Source of the DNA: Macrococcus armenti
GTDB lineage: Bacteria; Bacillota; Bacilli; Staphylococcales; Staphylococcaceae
Direction: 5' to 3'
Length of the DNA stretch: 64,000 nucleotides
Assembly (NCBI RefSeq): GCF_020097135.1
Contig: NZ_CP083608.1
Location: forward strand, 868,001-932,000
Shown here: in pieces, positions 8,612 to 19,866 of the stretch
Layout: the number at the start of each line of letters is the position of its first letter
How positions within the stretch are numbered: the first letter of the stretch is position 1
Notes under the pieces: generated by a model
The model's input: only the letters and a program-made list of their open reading frames with translations
The model's database searches: none
Told to the model about the DNA's origin: nothing
Program-made: the position numbers and the translations under genes

Positions 8612-8624
8612 TAAGGTGTATAAT
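8596..8624 (+). promoter_or_regulatory. clpL promoter
   Basis: TTGACT (8596-8601), 17-nt spacer, TATAAT (8619-8624): a near-consensus sigma-A promoter. The -35 is embedded in CtsR box 2, so CtsR binding would exclude RNA polymerase until heat or stress inactivates the repressor. Confidence 0.85.
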
Positions 8625-8691
8625 GTAATTGTAGAGGAGATAAGAAACCTCTGCAAATATGACAAACAATTGAATATAGGAGTGATTATTT

Positions 8692-10728
8692 ATGAATAAC
8701 GGAATTTTTGATAGCAATTTTGATGCAATTTTTAATAGAATGTTTAACGAAATGAATAATGGACAAGTTTCACGTAAGTTTTATATTAATGGACAGGAAG
8801 TTCAGCCTGAGGCACTGATGCAGGAAGGAAACGTACTGCCACAGCAAAATAAACAAAGTGGTGATAGCTTTTTAACTAAGATAGGTAGAAATTTAACGGA
8901 AGAAGCAAGAAATAACTTGTTAGATCCTGTAATTGGTCGTGACAAAGAAGTACGTCAAGCTGCTGAAGTTTTAAGCAGAAGAATTAAAAATAACCCTATT
9001 TTAGTCGGTGAAGCAGGGGTTGGTAAGACTGCAGTTGCTGAAGGTTTAGCCCAAGCAATCGTAAAAGGTGATGTTCCTGCATCCATTAAAGATAAAGATA
9101 TTATCTCAATTGATGTATCGTCTCTTGAAGCAGGTACACAATACCGAGGTGCGTTTGAGGAGAATGTACAGAAGTTACTTGATGAAGTAAAAGAAAAAGG
9201 AAATGTTGTATTATTCATTGATGAAATTCATCAAATTATTGGTAGTGGCGCGACTGGTGGAGATTCAGGCAGTAAAGGATTATCAGATATATTAAAGCCT
9301 GCTTTAAGTCGTGGCGAAATCTCGATTATTGGAGCAACGACTCAAGATGAATATCGTAATAATATATTAAAGGATCCGGCACTGGCGCGACGATTCAATG
9401 AAGTAGTAGTCAATGAACCATCTAAGTCAGATACAATTGAAATACTAAAAGGAATCAAACATCAATATGAACAACACCATAATGTCGTAATTGAAGACGA
9501 TGTTTTAGAAACAATTGTCGCATTATCAATTCAGTATATGCCTAGCCGCATGTTACCGGATAAAGCGATTGATCTGATGGATATTACTGCAGCACATATT
9601 TCTTCACGAAACAATGTCGTCGATAAAGTTGAAACAGAGAATGAAATTGAGCAGTTAGAAACTGAAAAACTTCAGGCAGTTGATAAAGAAGACTTCAGCC
9701 ATGCACATGATTTACAAATGAAGATTAAATCATTACAAGATCAGTTATCACAAGAAATTGTAAGCAATCACGTTACGAAAGAAGATGTATCAGCTACTGT
9801 AGAACGTATAACAGGTGTTCCGGTATCGCAAATGGATAATAATGAGATTGAACGTCTTAAACATATGCAATCCAGACTTGAAGGTAAAGTCATTGGCCAG
9901 GATGAAGCAGTTCAGGCAGTAGCGAAAGCAATAAGACGTAATCGTGCAGGATTTGATGACGGTAATCGACCAATAGGTAGCTTCTTATTTGTAGGACCTA
10001 CAGGTGTCGGTAAAACAGAACTTGCAAAACAATTATCGTTAGAACTATTTGGTACGACTGATTCAATGATTCGCCTTGATATGAGTGAATATATGGATCA
10101 GACTGCTGTATCTAAAATGATAGGTACGACAGCTGGTTACGTCGGTTACGATGATAATTCAAATACATTAACAGAACGTGTACGCCGTAACCCATATTCA
10201 GTCATTCTGTTAGATGAAATTGAGAAAGCGAACCCTCAAATATTAACATTATTACTGCAACTATTAGATGATGGTGCATTAACTGATGGACAAGGTAATA
10301 CAGTAAACTTTAAGAATACAATTATAATCGCAACAAGTAACGCTTCATTTGGTGAGGATAGAGACCGTGCTTCTATATATGAAGAGTTACAAGGATACTT
10401 CAGACCTGAATTTTTAAATCGATTCAATGCAATAGTGGAGTTTAAACATTTACAAAAAGATGATTTAAAACAAATCGTCAACTTAATGTTAGATGACGTA
10501 GCACAAGTAGTTGCTCGTAAATCTATTGAAATGGGAGTAACTGACCGCGCTAAAGATTGGTTAGTAAATCATGGTTATGATAAGGCGCTTGGAGCGAGAC
10601 CGTTACGACGCTTAATAGAAAGTGAAGTGCGTGATACAATTACAGATTATTATTTAGATCATACGGATATGACGCACGTAATGGTTGATGTAAGCGAATT
10701 TGATGATGGATTAATCGTAAAACAGTAA
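8692..10728 (+). CDS. clpL: Clp ATPase ClpL
   Basis: A 678-residue HSP100 AAA+ chaperone. A short Asn-rich N-terminal region (1-60) replaces the usual Clp N-domain. AAA1 has Walker A GEAGVGKT (106-113) and Walker B VVLFIDEI (about 173-180). A short middle coiled segment (about 320-350) follows, then AAA2 with Walker A GPTGVGKT (about 435-442) and a ClpB-type C-terminal domain ending near [15 protein letters not shown]. ClpL confers thermotolerance by disaggregating or holding proteins and is found in lactic acid bacteria and staphylococci. Transcription is predicted to be repressed by CtsR through two boxes. Slightly shorter than the ~700-residue S. aureus form. Confidence 0.95.
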   Translation: MNNGIFDSNFDAIFNRMFNEMNNGQVSRKFYINGQEVQPEALMQEGNVLPQQNKQSGDSFLTKIGRNLTEEARNNLLDPVIGRDKEVRQAAEVLSRRIKNNPILVGEAGVGKTAVAEGLAQAIVKGDVPASIKDKDIISIDVSSLEAGTQYRGAFEENVQKLLDEVKEKGNVVLFIDEIHQIIGSGATGGDSGSKGLSDILKPALSRGEISIIGATTQDEYRNNILKDPALARRFNEVVVNEPSKSDTIEILKGIKHQYEQHHNVVIEDDVLETIVALSIQYMPSRMLPDKAIDLMDITAAHISSRNNVVDKVETENEIEQLETEKLQAVDKEDFSHAHDLQMKIKSLQDQLSQEIVSNHVTKEDVSATVERITGVPVSQMDNNEIERLKHMQSRLEGKVIGQDEAVQAVAKAIRRNRAGFDDGNRPIGSFLFVGPTGVGKTELAKQLSLELFGTTDSMIRLDMSEYMDQTAVSKMIGTTAGYVGYDDNSNTLTERVRRNPYSVILLDEIEKANPQILTLLLQLLDDGALTDGQGNTVNFKNTIIIATSNASFGEDRDRASIYEELQGYFRPEFLNRFNAIVEFKHLQKDDLKQIVNLMLDDVAQVVARKSIEMGVTDRAKDWLVNHGYDKALGARPLRRLIESEVRDTITDYYLDHTDMTHVMVDVSEFDDGLIVKQ

Positions 10729-10737
10729 TACTAATAT

Positions 10738-10774
10738 AGAAAGTACCAGAATATCGATTATTCTGGTACTTTCT
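10738..10774. terminator. Bidirectional terminator between clpL and rqcH
   Basis: A 15-bp perfect stem (AGAAAGTACCAGAAT / ATTCTGGTACTTTCT) with a 7-nt loop. The right arm overlaps the stop codon of the convergent rqcH gene. Confidence 0.88.
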
Positions 10775-12443
10775 TGTTTAAATAGTTATTGCGTAGTTGG
10801 GCTACATAGTCATCTTCAGGTGTGATCATCACAGTAATTTGATCAGTATACGTTACAAAGCCCGGCTTAGCGCCACTAGGTTTGTGGACATGCTTAATTT
10901 CTGTATAGTCAACAGGTATTTTTGAAGAACCATGTGCTTTTGAGAAATGTCCCGCAAGAATTGCAGCGTCTTCAATTGTGCCGTCTGTAGGATTGCTATC
11001 CATTATTACAACGTGACTACCTGGAATATCTTTCGTATGGAACCAGAGGTAATTATTTCGACTGAGTTTGTGCGTTATATATTCATTCTGGAGGTTATTG
11101 CGTCCAACGACGATTTCCTGTCCGTCACGAGATAAATAATAATCTATTGATGACTGCTGATTCTTTTTAGATTGCTTTGATTTATGTTTCTTTTTAATTA
11201 AATTCTGTTCTGCAAGTTCAGTTCTAATATCATCGATATCATCTACTGAAATATGATCAAGTTGCATTTGTATCGTTTCAATATATGCAATTTCATCCTG
11301 AGTTGCTTTTATTTGTTCAGCAGCATGTGCTTTTCGAGTTTTTAATCGGTTGTACTGCTTATAATAATATTGAGCATTCTCAGCTGGAGACTTTCTCGGA
11401 TTCAACGGAATTGTAACAGTTTCTTCATTATAATAGTTTACAGTTGTAAGTTCATCCATACCTTGTTTTAACTGATACATATTACTCGTAATCAATTCAC
11501 CAAATAAATTCATTTCATCCATGCGCTTTGTCTGTTCAAGCTCATCGACAAGTTTTGCAAGTTTTTTTTCATTTTTCTGTAACAATGAATTAAGATGGCG
11601 AGATAAGTCATTTGTCTGATTACGCACACGTTCACGTACTGCGCGATCTTTATAATAATCATCCAGCATCGTGCTTAAACTATCATATGTTTTAATTTCT
11701 GTACTATGTGCAACAGGTCTGAAATAAAAATCTTCTCTTCCATCTACCTTAAAAATTGCGGGATTAGATTTTATCAATTGCATAAATTGATTGAAAGCAC
11801 GATCAATATCACTATCCATCGATAACATTTCTTTTACTGCTAGTGGGCTGAAACCTTCAAGGTGTTTAAGAACTGCTTTATGAATAGGAAGTGACATTTC
11901 TAGTGCATCTTGAATGGAATCAACTTCAAAAGGATTTGTTTTCTTTTCAGTCGGAGGAAATTCATAATTAAAACCAGGCATTAAAGTTCTTGCGCTATTC
12001 GTATTAGGTGTTAAATGTTTAAAGCTATCTAATATTTTATTGTTTTCATCCGTTAAAATAATGTTGCTATGTTTCCCCATAATTTCTAAGTAGAGATGAC
12101 GTTTAATGCGGTCTCCAATTTCATCTGTATTATTAATGATGAAATGAACGATACGGTCATTTCCAATCTGATTGATATGTTCGATAATACCACCTTCTAT
12201 ATGTTTGCGTAACACACGCAGGAACATTGGTGGTTCAAATGGATTATCAAATTGATTGTTCGTTATATGCATACGAGCGAAATTTGGATGGATTGATAAC
12301 ATCAGTTTCTGATTTTTGCGGTTCGCTCTAATCGTTAATATCACTGTATACTGATCGGGTTGAGTAATTTTATTAATACGCGTCGTTTCCAAAAACGATA
12401 ATTCCTTAATGATCTGATGCGTAAATAAGCCGTCAAATGCCAT
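10758..12443 (-). CDS. rqcH: Ribosome quality-control protein RqcH (NFACT, FbpA-like)
   Basis: A 561-residue NFACT-family protein. It binds stalled 50S subunits carrying peptidyl-tRNA and recruits tRNA-Ala to add C-terminal Ala tails as degrons. The N-terminal NFACT-N domain starts MAFDGLFTHQIIKEL and contains the Asp-Arg pair (D96-R97, in GNDRIVH) needed for tRNA engagement. A long coiled-coil lies at about 270-420. The C-terminal NFACT-R domain (about 445-550) contains LWFHTKDIPGSHVVI. Older names are FbpA or YloA, after fibronectin-binding activity in some species. Divergent from gmk, convergent with clpL. Confidence 0.94.
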   Translation of the reverse strand: MAFDGLFTHQIIKELSFLETTRINKITQPDQYTVILTIRANRKNQKLMLSIHPNFARMHITNNQFDNPFEPPMFLRVLRKHIEGGIIEHINQIGNDRIVHFIINNTDEIGDRIKRHLYLEIMGKHSNIILTDENNKILDSFKHLTPNTNSARTLMPGFNYEFPPTEKKTNPFEVDSIQDALEMSLPIHKAVLKHLEGFSPLAVKEMLSMDSDIDRAFNQFMQLIKSNPAIFKVDGREDFYFRPVAHSTEIKTYDSLSTMLDDYYKDRAVRERVRNQTNDLSRHLNSLLQKNEKKLAKLVDELEQTKRMDEMNLFGELITSNMYQLKQGMDELTTVNYYNEETVTIPLNPRKSPAENAQYYYKQYNRLKTRKAHAAEQIKATQDEIAYIETIQMQLDHISVDDIDDIRTELAEQNLIKKKHKSKQSKKNQQSSIDYYLSRDGQEIVVGRNNLQNEYITHKLSRNNYLWFHTKDIPGSHVVIMDSNPTDGTIEDAAILAGHFSKAHGSSKIPVDYTEIKHVHKPSGAKPGFVTYTDQITVMITPEDDYVAQLRNNYLNKKVPE

Positions 12444-12526
12444 GTTTTCACCTTCTTTATATAATGTTTATAGTGTAACATGAAATAACAATTTCACAAA
12501 TGAATGTTTCATCTATATTTTTCTTG

Positions 12527-12555
12527 TTGTTTATGATAAATTTAATTTATATCAT
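12527..12555 (+). promoter_or_regulatory. Candidate promoter of gmk-rpoZ
   Basis: TTGTTT (12527-12532), 17-nt spacer, TATCAT (12550-12555), 21 nt before the gmk start codon. Confidence 0.4.
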
Positions 12556-12564
12556 TTTTTATGA

Positions 12565-13196
<632 letters not shown>

Positions 13197-13197
<1 letters not shown>

Positions 13198-13406
13198 TGT
13201 TATATCCACCGTTAGATAAATTAAAAGAGAAAGTAAATTCAAAGTATTTAATTGTTACATTAGCAGCAAAGCGTGCCCGTGAAATGCAGGAACACCCTGA
13301 TGTTAAATTAATCGATAAATACAATTCTTATAAGCCAGTTGGTCAATCTTTAGAAGAAATTGCAGCTGGTAAAATTCATATTACAAGCGAACACCCTGTT
13401 GAATAG
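13197..13406 (+). CDS. rpoZ: RNA polymerase omega subunit
   Basis: A 69-residue omega subunit that assists assembly of the beta' subunit. It has the typical MLYPPLDKLKEKVNSKYLIVTLAAKRAREM start, with the conserved AAKRARE helix. One-nucleotide overlap with gmk, and GGAGG inside the gmk 3' end. A terminator follows, so gmk-rpoZ is a separable unit from coaBC. Confidence 0.96.
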
Positions 13407-13410
13407 TATA

Positions 13411-13442
13411 AACTGACAAATGTAATGTTTGTCAGTTTTTTT
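13411..13442 (+). terminator. Terminator between rpoZ and coaBC
   Basis: AACTGACAAA / TTTGTCAGTT stem with a 7-nt loop, ending in seven T. It ends 13 nt before the coaBC start codon, so read-through or attenuation may set coaBC expression. Confidence 0.85.
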
Positions 13443-13455
13443 ATAGGAGGAAACA

Positions 13456-14634
13456 ATGAAAATTTTATTAGGCGTTACTGGTGGTATTGCGGCATATAAA
13501 GCGATAGATTTAACGAGTAAACTTGTACAGAATGGACATGAAGTACGAGTAATTATGACGGAAAGTGCAGAGCAGTTTGTGACACCGTTACCATTTCAGG
13601 CTTTAAGTAGAAACCCTGTTTATACTGATATATTCCATGAGCAGAACCCTGCTGAAATACAGCATATCTCACTCGGAGACTGGGCAGATATAATGATAAT
13701 TGCGCCATTAACTGCGTCAACACTTGGAAAAATCGCCCATGGCATCAGTGATAATATGCTGTGTGCGACAGTACTTGCATTTAAGAAACAAATATATTTA
13801 GCACCAGCAATGAACAGCAATATGTACGAAAACATTGCAGTACAAACCAATATCGATACGCTTAAAAAGCGTGGTTTTAAATTTATTGAACCTGGAGAAG
13901 GATTTTTAGCTTGTGGTTATGTTGCGAAAGGACGTATGAGTGAGCCACTCGATATTATGCAATATATTACCGAAGATAATATTGAGAAAGACTTAACCGG
14001 TATGAACGTGCTTATTACTGCCGGGCCTACAATTGAAACAATAGACCCTGTACGTTATTTGACGAATAGGTCATCTGGAAAAATGGGCTATAGTTTAGCA
14101 CAAGCTGCAAGTTTGAGAGGCGCGAATGTTACGTTAGTTTCAACAGATGTCGGTTTACAAGTTCCAAGCGGTGTACGCCATATTAAAATTGAAAGCGCAC
14201 AAGATATGTTTAACGCAGTAAAAGATAATATGGAACAGCATATTATTATTAAAGCCGCTGCTGTAGCAGACTATACGCCGTCAGAAACATACGAGCAGAA
14301 GCTGAAGAAACAAGACGGTGATTTAACACTGACACTTAAACGTACAGAAGACATACTAAAGTATATCGGTGAACATAAGACGTCCCAATTCGTAGTTGGA
14401 TTTGCTGCTGAAACGGAGCATGTTGAAAAATATGCACGCGGCAAATTAATCAAGAAAAATGCAGATGTTATTGTTGCTAATAATGTCGGTGATAAGTCTA
14501 TCGGATTTAAATCGAATGACAATGCTGTAACAATGTATTTTAAAAATGGAACGCAAATTGATATTCCGAAACAGTCAAAGTTAAACATCGCACATGAAAT
14601 ATTATCACATGTAAAAGAGAAGGGATTTAAGTGA
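13456..14634 (+). CDS. coaBC: Bifunctional CoaBC (4'-phosphopantothenoylcysteine synthetase/decarboxylase)
   Basis: A 392-residue fusion enzyme of coenzyme A synthesis. The N-terminal CoaC half (about 1-180) is the FMN-dependent decarboxylase with GVTGGIAAYKA, the active-site His in IQHISLGDWAD, PAMNSNMY and the Cys motif LACGYVAKGRM. The C-terminal CoaB half (about 187-392) is the CTP-dependent ligase with ITAGPTIETIDPVRYLTNRSSGKMG. Strong AGGAGG site before ATG. The stop overlaps the GTG start of priA. Confidence 0.97.
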   Translation: MKILLGVTGGIAAYKAIDLTSKLVQNGHEVRVIMTESAEQFVTPLPFQALSRNPVYTDIFHEQNPAEIQHISLGDWADIMIIAPLTASTLGKIAHGISDNMLCATVLAFKKQIYLAPAMNSNMYENIAVQTNIDTLKKRGFKFIEPGEGFLACGYVAKGRMSEPLDIMQYITEDNIEKDLTGMNVLITAGPTIETIDPVRYLTNRSSGKMGYSLAQAASLRGANVTLVSTDVGLQVPSGVRHIKIESAQDMFNAVKDNMEQHIIIKAAAVADYTPSETYEQKLKKQDGDLTLTLKRTEDILKYIGEHKTSQFVVGFAAETEHVEKYARGKLIKKNADVIVANNVGDKSIGFKSNDNAVTMYFKNGTQIDIPKQSKLNIAHEILSHVKEKGFK

Positions 14635-17012
14635 TTGCTAAAGTTATCGTAGACGTTAATAGTAAACGTGTTGATAAGTTATTTGATTATGTCATACCAG
14701 AACATCTGGAACGTGATATCGTACCGGGTCAGCGTGTCGCTGTGCCGTTCGGTCCACGAAAAATTCAAGGCTATGTCATTGAAGTTACAGAAAATGCAGC
14801 TTACGATAAGTTAAAGCCAATCATCCAAATTCAGGATTACATACCTGAACTTACTGCTGAACTAATAGAGTTGAGTCACTGGATGAGTTTTTCGCATGTG
14901 TCTAAACGAATTGCTGTGCTTGATGCAATGTTGCCAAATGCGATTAAAGGGAAGTATAAGAAGATATTTCGTTTAATAGACGACGCACAAGTGCCCGATG
15001 ACCTCATACAATATTTTAAAGACGATATGATAACGCTTGAACGTGCACAGCAACTCGAAATAATAGAGCGCTTAAAGCCATATATAAAAGATGGCAATAT
15101 TGTTGAAGACATTGAAGTCTCTCAAAAATATCAGAAAAAGACTTTCGTTGGTGTAAAGCTCAATCAGTCGAATATAGATGAAATTCTCGCGCAGTTAAAA
15201 ACAGAAACACAAATTCGAGCGATAGAACTGATTCATGATGCAGGCGAATTGACATTAATCGAACTGAAAGAAGAGGGGATATCAAACGCTGTCGTCAATA
15301 ACTTAGTCCAAAAAGGAGTTTTAGAGAAAATTAATATTGAAACGACGCGTGATCCATATGCGCATAAAATTTTCTTTGAAGATAAAGAAAAGGCGCTGCA
15401 TGATGAACAGCAAGCGGCATATAATGCTGTTATGGCAAGTATCAATAATAATCAGTCGGAAACATTTCTATTACACGGTATTACTGGAAGCGGTAAGACA
15501 GAAGTGTATCTCCAGCTAATAAAAGAAGTATTGGATAAAGGGCAGGATGCTATCGTACTCGTGCCGGAAATTGCATTGACCCCTCAGATGGTTAACCGCT
15601 TTAAATCCCGCTTCGGAGATGAAGTAGCTGTACTGCACTCAGGACTATCTAACGGAGAACGTTATGATGAATGGCGTAAGATAAAGATGGGAGAAGCACG
15701 TGTATCTGTCGGTGCGCGTTCAAGTATATTCGCACCGTTTAAAAATATCGGTATTATTATTATCGACGAAGAGCATGAAACAACTTATAAACAGGAAGAC
15801 TATCCAAGATACCATGCCCGTGAAATTGCGGAATGGCGAGCGCAGTACCATCACTGTCCACTCGTACTCGGAAGTGCCACACCGTCACTGGAAAGTTATG
15901 CACGTGCAGAAAAGGGTGTATATACGAAACTCGAAATGTTAACACGCGCTAACAAATCTGCAATGCCTGAGATGATCGTCTCAAATATGCGAGATGAACT
16001 GATGAGTGGAAACAGATCAATGTTCTCTAACATACTGCATGATAAGATTCAGGAGAAGATTGATAAAGGAGAACAAGTCGTGCTCTTCTTAAATAGAAGA
16101 GGACACGCACAGTTTATGTTATGCCGTGATTGTGGACACGTACCGATGTGCCCGAATTGTGACATTAGTTTAACGTATCATAAATATACGGATGAGCTGA
16201 AATGTCATTATTGTGGACATAAAGAACCACCTGTTAATACATGTCCGAGCTGTGAAAGTGAACATATACGTGAAATGGGTGTCGGTACGCAGAAAGTTGA
16301 AGAGATAATTTATCAGACGTTTCAAAATGCTAAAGTCATCCGTATGGATAATGATACGACGCGTAAAAAAGGTGCACACGAACGACTGCTTGAACAGTTT
16401 AAAAACGGAGAAGCAAATATTTTACTCGGTACACAGATGATTGCAAAGGGACTGGATTTCCCGAATATTACACTTGTTGGTGTACTGAATGCAGATACGA
16501 TGCTGAATTTACCCGACTTCAGAGCAAGTGAGAAAACATTCCAGCTTATAACACAAGTTGCAGGACGTGCAGGACGTAGTGATAAGTTAGGAGAAGTCAT
16601 TATACAGACATATAATCCTGAACACTACGCGGTACAACACGCAGTAAATTATGACTATAAAGCATTTTTCAAAGAGGAGATGGAATATAGAAGACTCGGT
16701 AAGTATCCGCCGTACTTCTATATGATTTATCTCAATATGCAGCATTATAATTTAAAGACCGTGCTGACTGAGAGTAAGCATATACATGACATATTAGTAC
16801 AACACTTATCACCGAAAGCATATATACTCGGACCAGCACCAAGCCCGATTGCAAGAATTAATAATCAGCATCGCTTCCAGATTTTGATTAAGTTTAAATC
16901 AGAACCGGAGCTGTTAAAGGCACTCAATTATCTCGATGACCATTATCATGAACTGTTTGTGAAAGATAAGTTCTCACTGCATATTGATATAAACCCGTAT
17001 ATGATGATGTAA
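14631..17012 (+). CDS. priA: Primosomal replication restart helicase PriA
   Basis: A 793-residue superfamily-2 3'-5' helicase that reloads the replisome at collapsed forks. The N-terminal 3'-DNA-binding domain (about 1-100) is followed by a helicase core with Walker A HGITGSGKTEVYL (about 283-295) and DEEH box IIIDEEHE. Next comes the zinc-binding insertion with eight cysteines (CRDCGHVPMCPNC ... CHYCG ... CPSC), which splits the second RecA-like domain. GTG start overlapping the coaBC stop, with AAGGGA upstream. A terminator follows. Confidence 0.97.
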   Translation: MIAKVIVDVNSKRVDKLFDYVIPEHLERDIVPGQRVAVPFGPRKIQGYVIEVTENAAYDKLKPIIQIQDYIPELTAELIELSHWMSFSHVSKRIAVLDAMLPNAIKGKYKKIFRLIDDAQVPDDLIQYFKDDMITLERAQQLEIIERLKPYIKDGNIVEDIEVSQKYQKKTFVGVKLNQSNIDEILAQLKTETQIRAIELIHDAGELTLIELKEEGISNAVVNNLVQKGVLEKINIETTRDPYAHKIFFEDKEKALHDEQQAAYNAVMASINNNQSETFLLHGITGSGKTEVYLQLIKEVLDKGQDAIVLVPEIALTPQMVNRFKSRFGDEVAVLHSGLSNGERYDEWRKIKMGEARVSVGARSSIFAPFKNIGIIIIDEEHETTYKQEDYPRYHAREIAEWRAQYHHCPLVLGSATPSLESYARAEKGVYTKLEMLTRANKSAMPEMIVSNMRDELMSGNRSMFSNILHDKIQEKIDKGEQVVLFLNRRGHAQFMLCRDCGHVPMCPNCDISLTYHKYTDELKCHYCGHKEPPVNTCPSCESEHIREMGVGTQKVEEIIYQTFQNAKVIRMDNDTTRKKGAHERLLEQFKNGEANILLGTQMIAKGLDFPNITLVGVLNADTMLNLPDFRASEKTFQLITQVAGRAGRSDKLGEVIIQTYNPEHYAVQHAVNYDYKAFFKEEMEYRRLGKYPPYFYMIYLNMQHYNLKTVLTESKHIHDILVQHLSPKAYILGPAPSPIARINNQHRFQILIKFKSEPELLKALNYLDDHYHELFVKDKFSLHIDINPYMMM

Positions 17013-17055
17013 TCATTCGTCATATCTCTTAAAATATAGTAAAATAACACCGAGC

Positions 17056-17087
17056 ACTCTCTTTAACTTTGTTTAAGGAGAGTTTTA
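17056..17087 (+). terminator. Terminator after priA
   Basis: ACTCTCTTTAA / TTAAGGAGAGT stem (11 bp, one T-G wobble) with a 6-nt loop followed by TTTT. Confidence 0.7.
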
Positions 17088-17164
17088 TCATTTATATCAA
17101 TACGTGGTAATACAGTGCGTTTTCATGTAAAATAGAATGATTGAAGATATAAAGGAGAAGTTAC

Positions 17165-17647
17165 GTGATTAAACAATTAATAGAAGAACAAAACCCATTG
17201 TTACATCGTGAAGTTAAGGATGTTACACAGTTTGATGCAAGTTTAAAGGCATTGATCAAAGATTTAGAGGATACTTTATTTCATCATAATGGTGTTGGTA
17301 TTGCTGCACCTCAGATCGGTGTTGATTTAAAGGTTGCTTTAGTGGATATGGAAGCTGATGGTATATTGCAACTTGTGAATCCGAAGATTGTTTCTTATTC
17401 AGAAGAGACAGAAAGCGATGTAGAAGGTTGTCTTTCAATTCCCGGCGTATTTGGTCTTGTTGATCGTTCGATTGAGATTGTGATTGAAGCAAACGATTTA
17501 GATGGTAATAAGATTGAAATGACTGCATATGATGATATTGCGCGTATTATTCAGCATGAAGTGGATCATTTATATGGTGAACTGTTCACAGAAAAAATGA
17601 CGAAACAGTTAACTGAGGAAGAATTGGAGGAGATGTACGGTGAGTAA
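17165..17647 (+). CDS. def: Peptide deformylase
   Basis: A 160-residue metallo-deformylase that removes the N-formyl group from nascent proteins at the ribosome exit. All three family motifs are present: GVGIAAPQIG (motif 1), EGCLSIPG with metal-ligand Cys89 (motif 2), and QHEVDH with His131, catalytic Glu132 and His135 (motif 3). GTG start behind AAAGGAG. It overlaps fmt, pairing formylation of Met-tRNA with deformylation. Confidence 0.95.
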   Translation: MIKQLIEEQNPLLHREVKDVTQFDASLKALIKDLEDTLFHHNGVGIAAPQIGVDLKVALVDMEADGILQLVNPKIVSYSEETESDVEGCLSIPGVFGLVDRSIEIVIEANDLDGNKIEMTAYDDIARIIQHEVDHLYGELFTEKMTKQLTEEELEEMYGE

Positions 17648-18572
17648 TATTATTTTTATGGGTACGCCTGACTTTTCAGCACCAATTTTAAAGGCATTGC
17701 ATGAAGCGCATGGTGTCAGTCTCGTCATAACACAGCCGGATAAGCCTGTTGGTCGTAAGCGTGTTTTAACACCGCCTCCTGTTAAAGTAATGGCAGAAAG
17801 TTTAGGGATTGAAGTATATCAGCCCGAATCGATGCAAAGTGATGAAGCGTTTGAGAAAGTAAGTGCGCATAGTCCTGATTTAATCATTACAGCTGCTTTC
17901 GGTCAGATTTTACCGGAGCGCGTTCTTGATATTCCACGTCTAGGTTGTATAAATGTACATGCATCGTTACTTCCGAAGTACCGTGGTGGTGCACCGATTC
18001 ATAAATCGATTATTAACGGTGAAAAGTATTCTGGTGTGACGATTATGTATATGGTTAAACGTTTAGATGCAGGCGATATGATCGACAGCGTCAAAGTACC
18101 GATTGAAATCGATGATACTGTCGGAACACTGCATGATAAGTTAAGTGATGCAGGTACGAAGTTATTAATTGAAGTAATGCCGAGTGTACTAAATGGTACG
18201 AATAACCGCACACCTCAGAATGATGATGAAGCGACATTTGCATCAAATGTCAGCCGTGAAGAAGAGTATGTCACTTTTGACCGTTCGGCACTTGCAGTTC
18301 ACAATCACATTCGTGGTTTAAGTCCGTGGCCTGTTGCATTTGCAAACTTTGATGGTAAAGTGATGAAACTATGGGCATCTGAAATAGCAGATGGTAAAGG
18401 TGCACCTGGTGAAGTTATTCAGGCTGATAAAGCAGGACTTGTTATAGCTACAAATGATGGTGCTGTGCGCATCACGTCATTACAACCAGCTGGTAAAAAA
18501 CGCATGGATGCTGCAAGTTTTGTAGCAGGTGCGAAGTCACAACTCGTTGGGATGAAATTTAATGAAGCATAA
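17640..18572 (+). CDS. fmt: Methionyl-tRNA formyltransferase
   Basis: A 310-residue enzyme that formylates initiator Met-tRNA using 10-formyl-THF. N-terminal hydrolase-like domain with FMGTPDFSAPIL at the start and the catalytic INVHASLLPKYRGGAPI segment (about 102-118). The C-terminal OB-like domain (about 205-310) binds tRNA. GTG start overlapping the def 3' end, with GGAGGAG inside def. Overlaps rsmB by 11 nt. Confidence 0.97.
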   Translation: MSNIIFMGTPDFSAPILKALHEAHGVSLVITQPDKPVGRKRVLTPPPVKVMAESLGIEVYQPESMQSDEAFEKVSAHSPDLIITAAFGQILPERVLDIPRLGCINVHASLLPKYRGGAPIHKSIINGEKYSGVTIMYMVKRLDAGDMIDSVKVPIEIDDTVGTLHDKLSDAGTKLLIEVMPSVLNGTNNRTPQNDDEATFASNVSREEEYVTFDRSALAVHNHIRGLSPWPVAFANFDGKVMKLWASEIADGKGAPGEVIQADKAGLVIATNDGAVRITSLQPAGKKRMDAASFVAGAKSQLVGMKFNEA

Positions 18573-19866
18573 CGTGAGAAGTGTTGCACTTGAAATATTA
18601 GATGCAGTTTTAACTGAAGGTGCGTATAGTAATTTACTGATTAATGAAGCAATTAAAAAAGGATACGTTGAACCTGTTGACCGTGCACTTTTGACAGAAC
18701 TTGTATATGGGACACTGCAGCGTAAACTGACGCTCGAGTTTTATGCGGCACCTTACATTAAAACGAATATTAAAGGTTGGATGAGAAGGCTCGTTTTAAT
18801 GAGTATTTATCAGCATGTATATCTTGATAAAGTGCCGGATCACGCGATTATTAATGAAGCTGTTGAAATTACGAAACGTCGTGGTTCAATTGGCGGTGCA
18901 AATACTGTAAATGCGATATTAAGAAACTTTCAGCGTAATCCATTACGTGATTTGAATGAAATAAAGGATGACCTGAAACGATTAAGTGTTACGACAAGTA
19001 CGCCACTTTGGTTGATCAAACACTGGAATACGCACTTTGGATTTGATACAACGCGCGACATGGCAGAAGAATTTCTGAATTATCCAGATACGACAGTTCG
19101 TGTGAATACGACGAAGATTACGCCTGAAGATGCAATAACGCGTTTAACAGAAGCGGGGTATACTGTAGAACAATCAGAGATTATTCCGGAATGTTTAACG
19201 ATTGACGGGCCACCGATTGTACAGCATGAATTATTTAAACATGGTTTCTTAAGTGTTCAGGATGCTTCAAGTATGCTTGTTGCGAATGTACTTGACCCAC
19301 AACCGGGTGAAACAATACTGGATACGTGTAGTGCACCTGGTGGAAAAGCATGTCACATCGCAGAGAAGATGAACCGTACTGGCCATATCGATAGTCACGA
19401 TGTGCACCCACATAAAATTGATTTAATTCAATACAATATTACGCGTCTATCACTGCGTAATATTCATCCAAGTGTGCACGATGCAACCATACCATTTGAT
19501 AAACAGTATGATCGTGTGCTTGTAGATGCACCGTGTTCAGGATTTGGTGTGATGAAACGTAAGCCGGAGATAAAGTATGAGAAGTCGCAAAAGGATATCG
19601 ATACACTTTGGCCGCTGCAGCTTGAAATATTGAAAAATGCGGCTAACGCAGTGAAACCTGGTGGAGTTCTCGTATATTCAACTTGTACAATCGAACAGAT
19701 GGAAAACGAAAATGTCGTCTATTCATTTATTAAACAAAATGATGAATTTGAAATAGAACCGATTCATTTACCGGTTATCGGTGAGAAAAAATTATTGCAG
19801 GTGTTGCCACAGGACTTTAATTCTGACGGCTTCTTCATTGCAAAACTTAGAAGGAAGTGTAAGTAA
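18562..19866 (+). CDS. rsmB: 16S rRNA m5C967 methyltransferase RsmB (Sun)
   Basis: A 434-residue SAM-dependent enzyme. The N-terminal NusB-like helical domain (about 1-125) is fused to an RNA m5C methyltransferase domain with the SAM motif [18 protein letters not shown], the first catalytic-type Cys in [15 protein letters not shown] and the second in YSTCTIE. It starts within fmt and ends in TAATG overlap with rlmN. Confidence 0.96.
   Translation: MKHNVRSVALEILDAVLTEGAYSNLLINEAIKKGYVEPVDRALLTELVYGTLQRKLTLEFYAAPYIKTNIKGWMRRLVLMSIYQHVYLDKVPDHAIINEAVEITKRRGSIGGANTVNAILRNFQRNPLRDLNEIKDDLKRLSVTTSTPLWLIKHWNTHFGFDTTRDMAEEFLNYPDTTVRVNTTKITPEDAITRLTEAGYTVEQSEIIPECLTIDGPPIVQHELFKHGFLSVQDASSMLVANVLDPQPGETILDTCSAPGGKACHIAEKMNRTGHIDSHDVHPHKIDLIQYNITRLSLRNIHPSVHDATIPFDKQYDRVLVDAPCSGFGVMKRKPEIKYEKSQKDIDTLWPLQLEILKNAANAVKPGGVLVYSTCTIEQMENENVVYSFIKQNDEFEIEPIHLPVIGEKKLLQVLPQDFNSDGFFIAKLRRKCK

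Larger units (their letters stand above)
8147..8691. other. 545-bp divergent intergenic region
   Basis: An AT-rich region separating the IsaA/SceD-like gene (leftward) from clpL (rightward). The left part holds the WalR-type box and an inverted repeat CCAATC-N8-GATTGG (8199-8218) that would lie in the 5' leader of the secreted protein gene. The right end holds the paired CtsR boxes and the clpL promoter. I see no gene between about 8290 and 8560. Confidence 0.7.

Noticed and set aside
12480-12510. Rex-like site upstream of rqcH (TTGTGAA ... TTCA)
   Set aside because: The half sites are 8 bp apart instead of 4 and the right half is incomplete.
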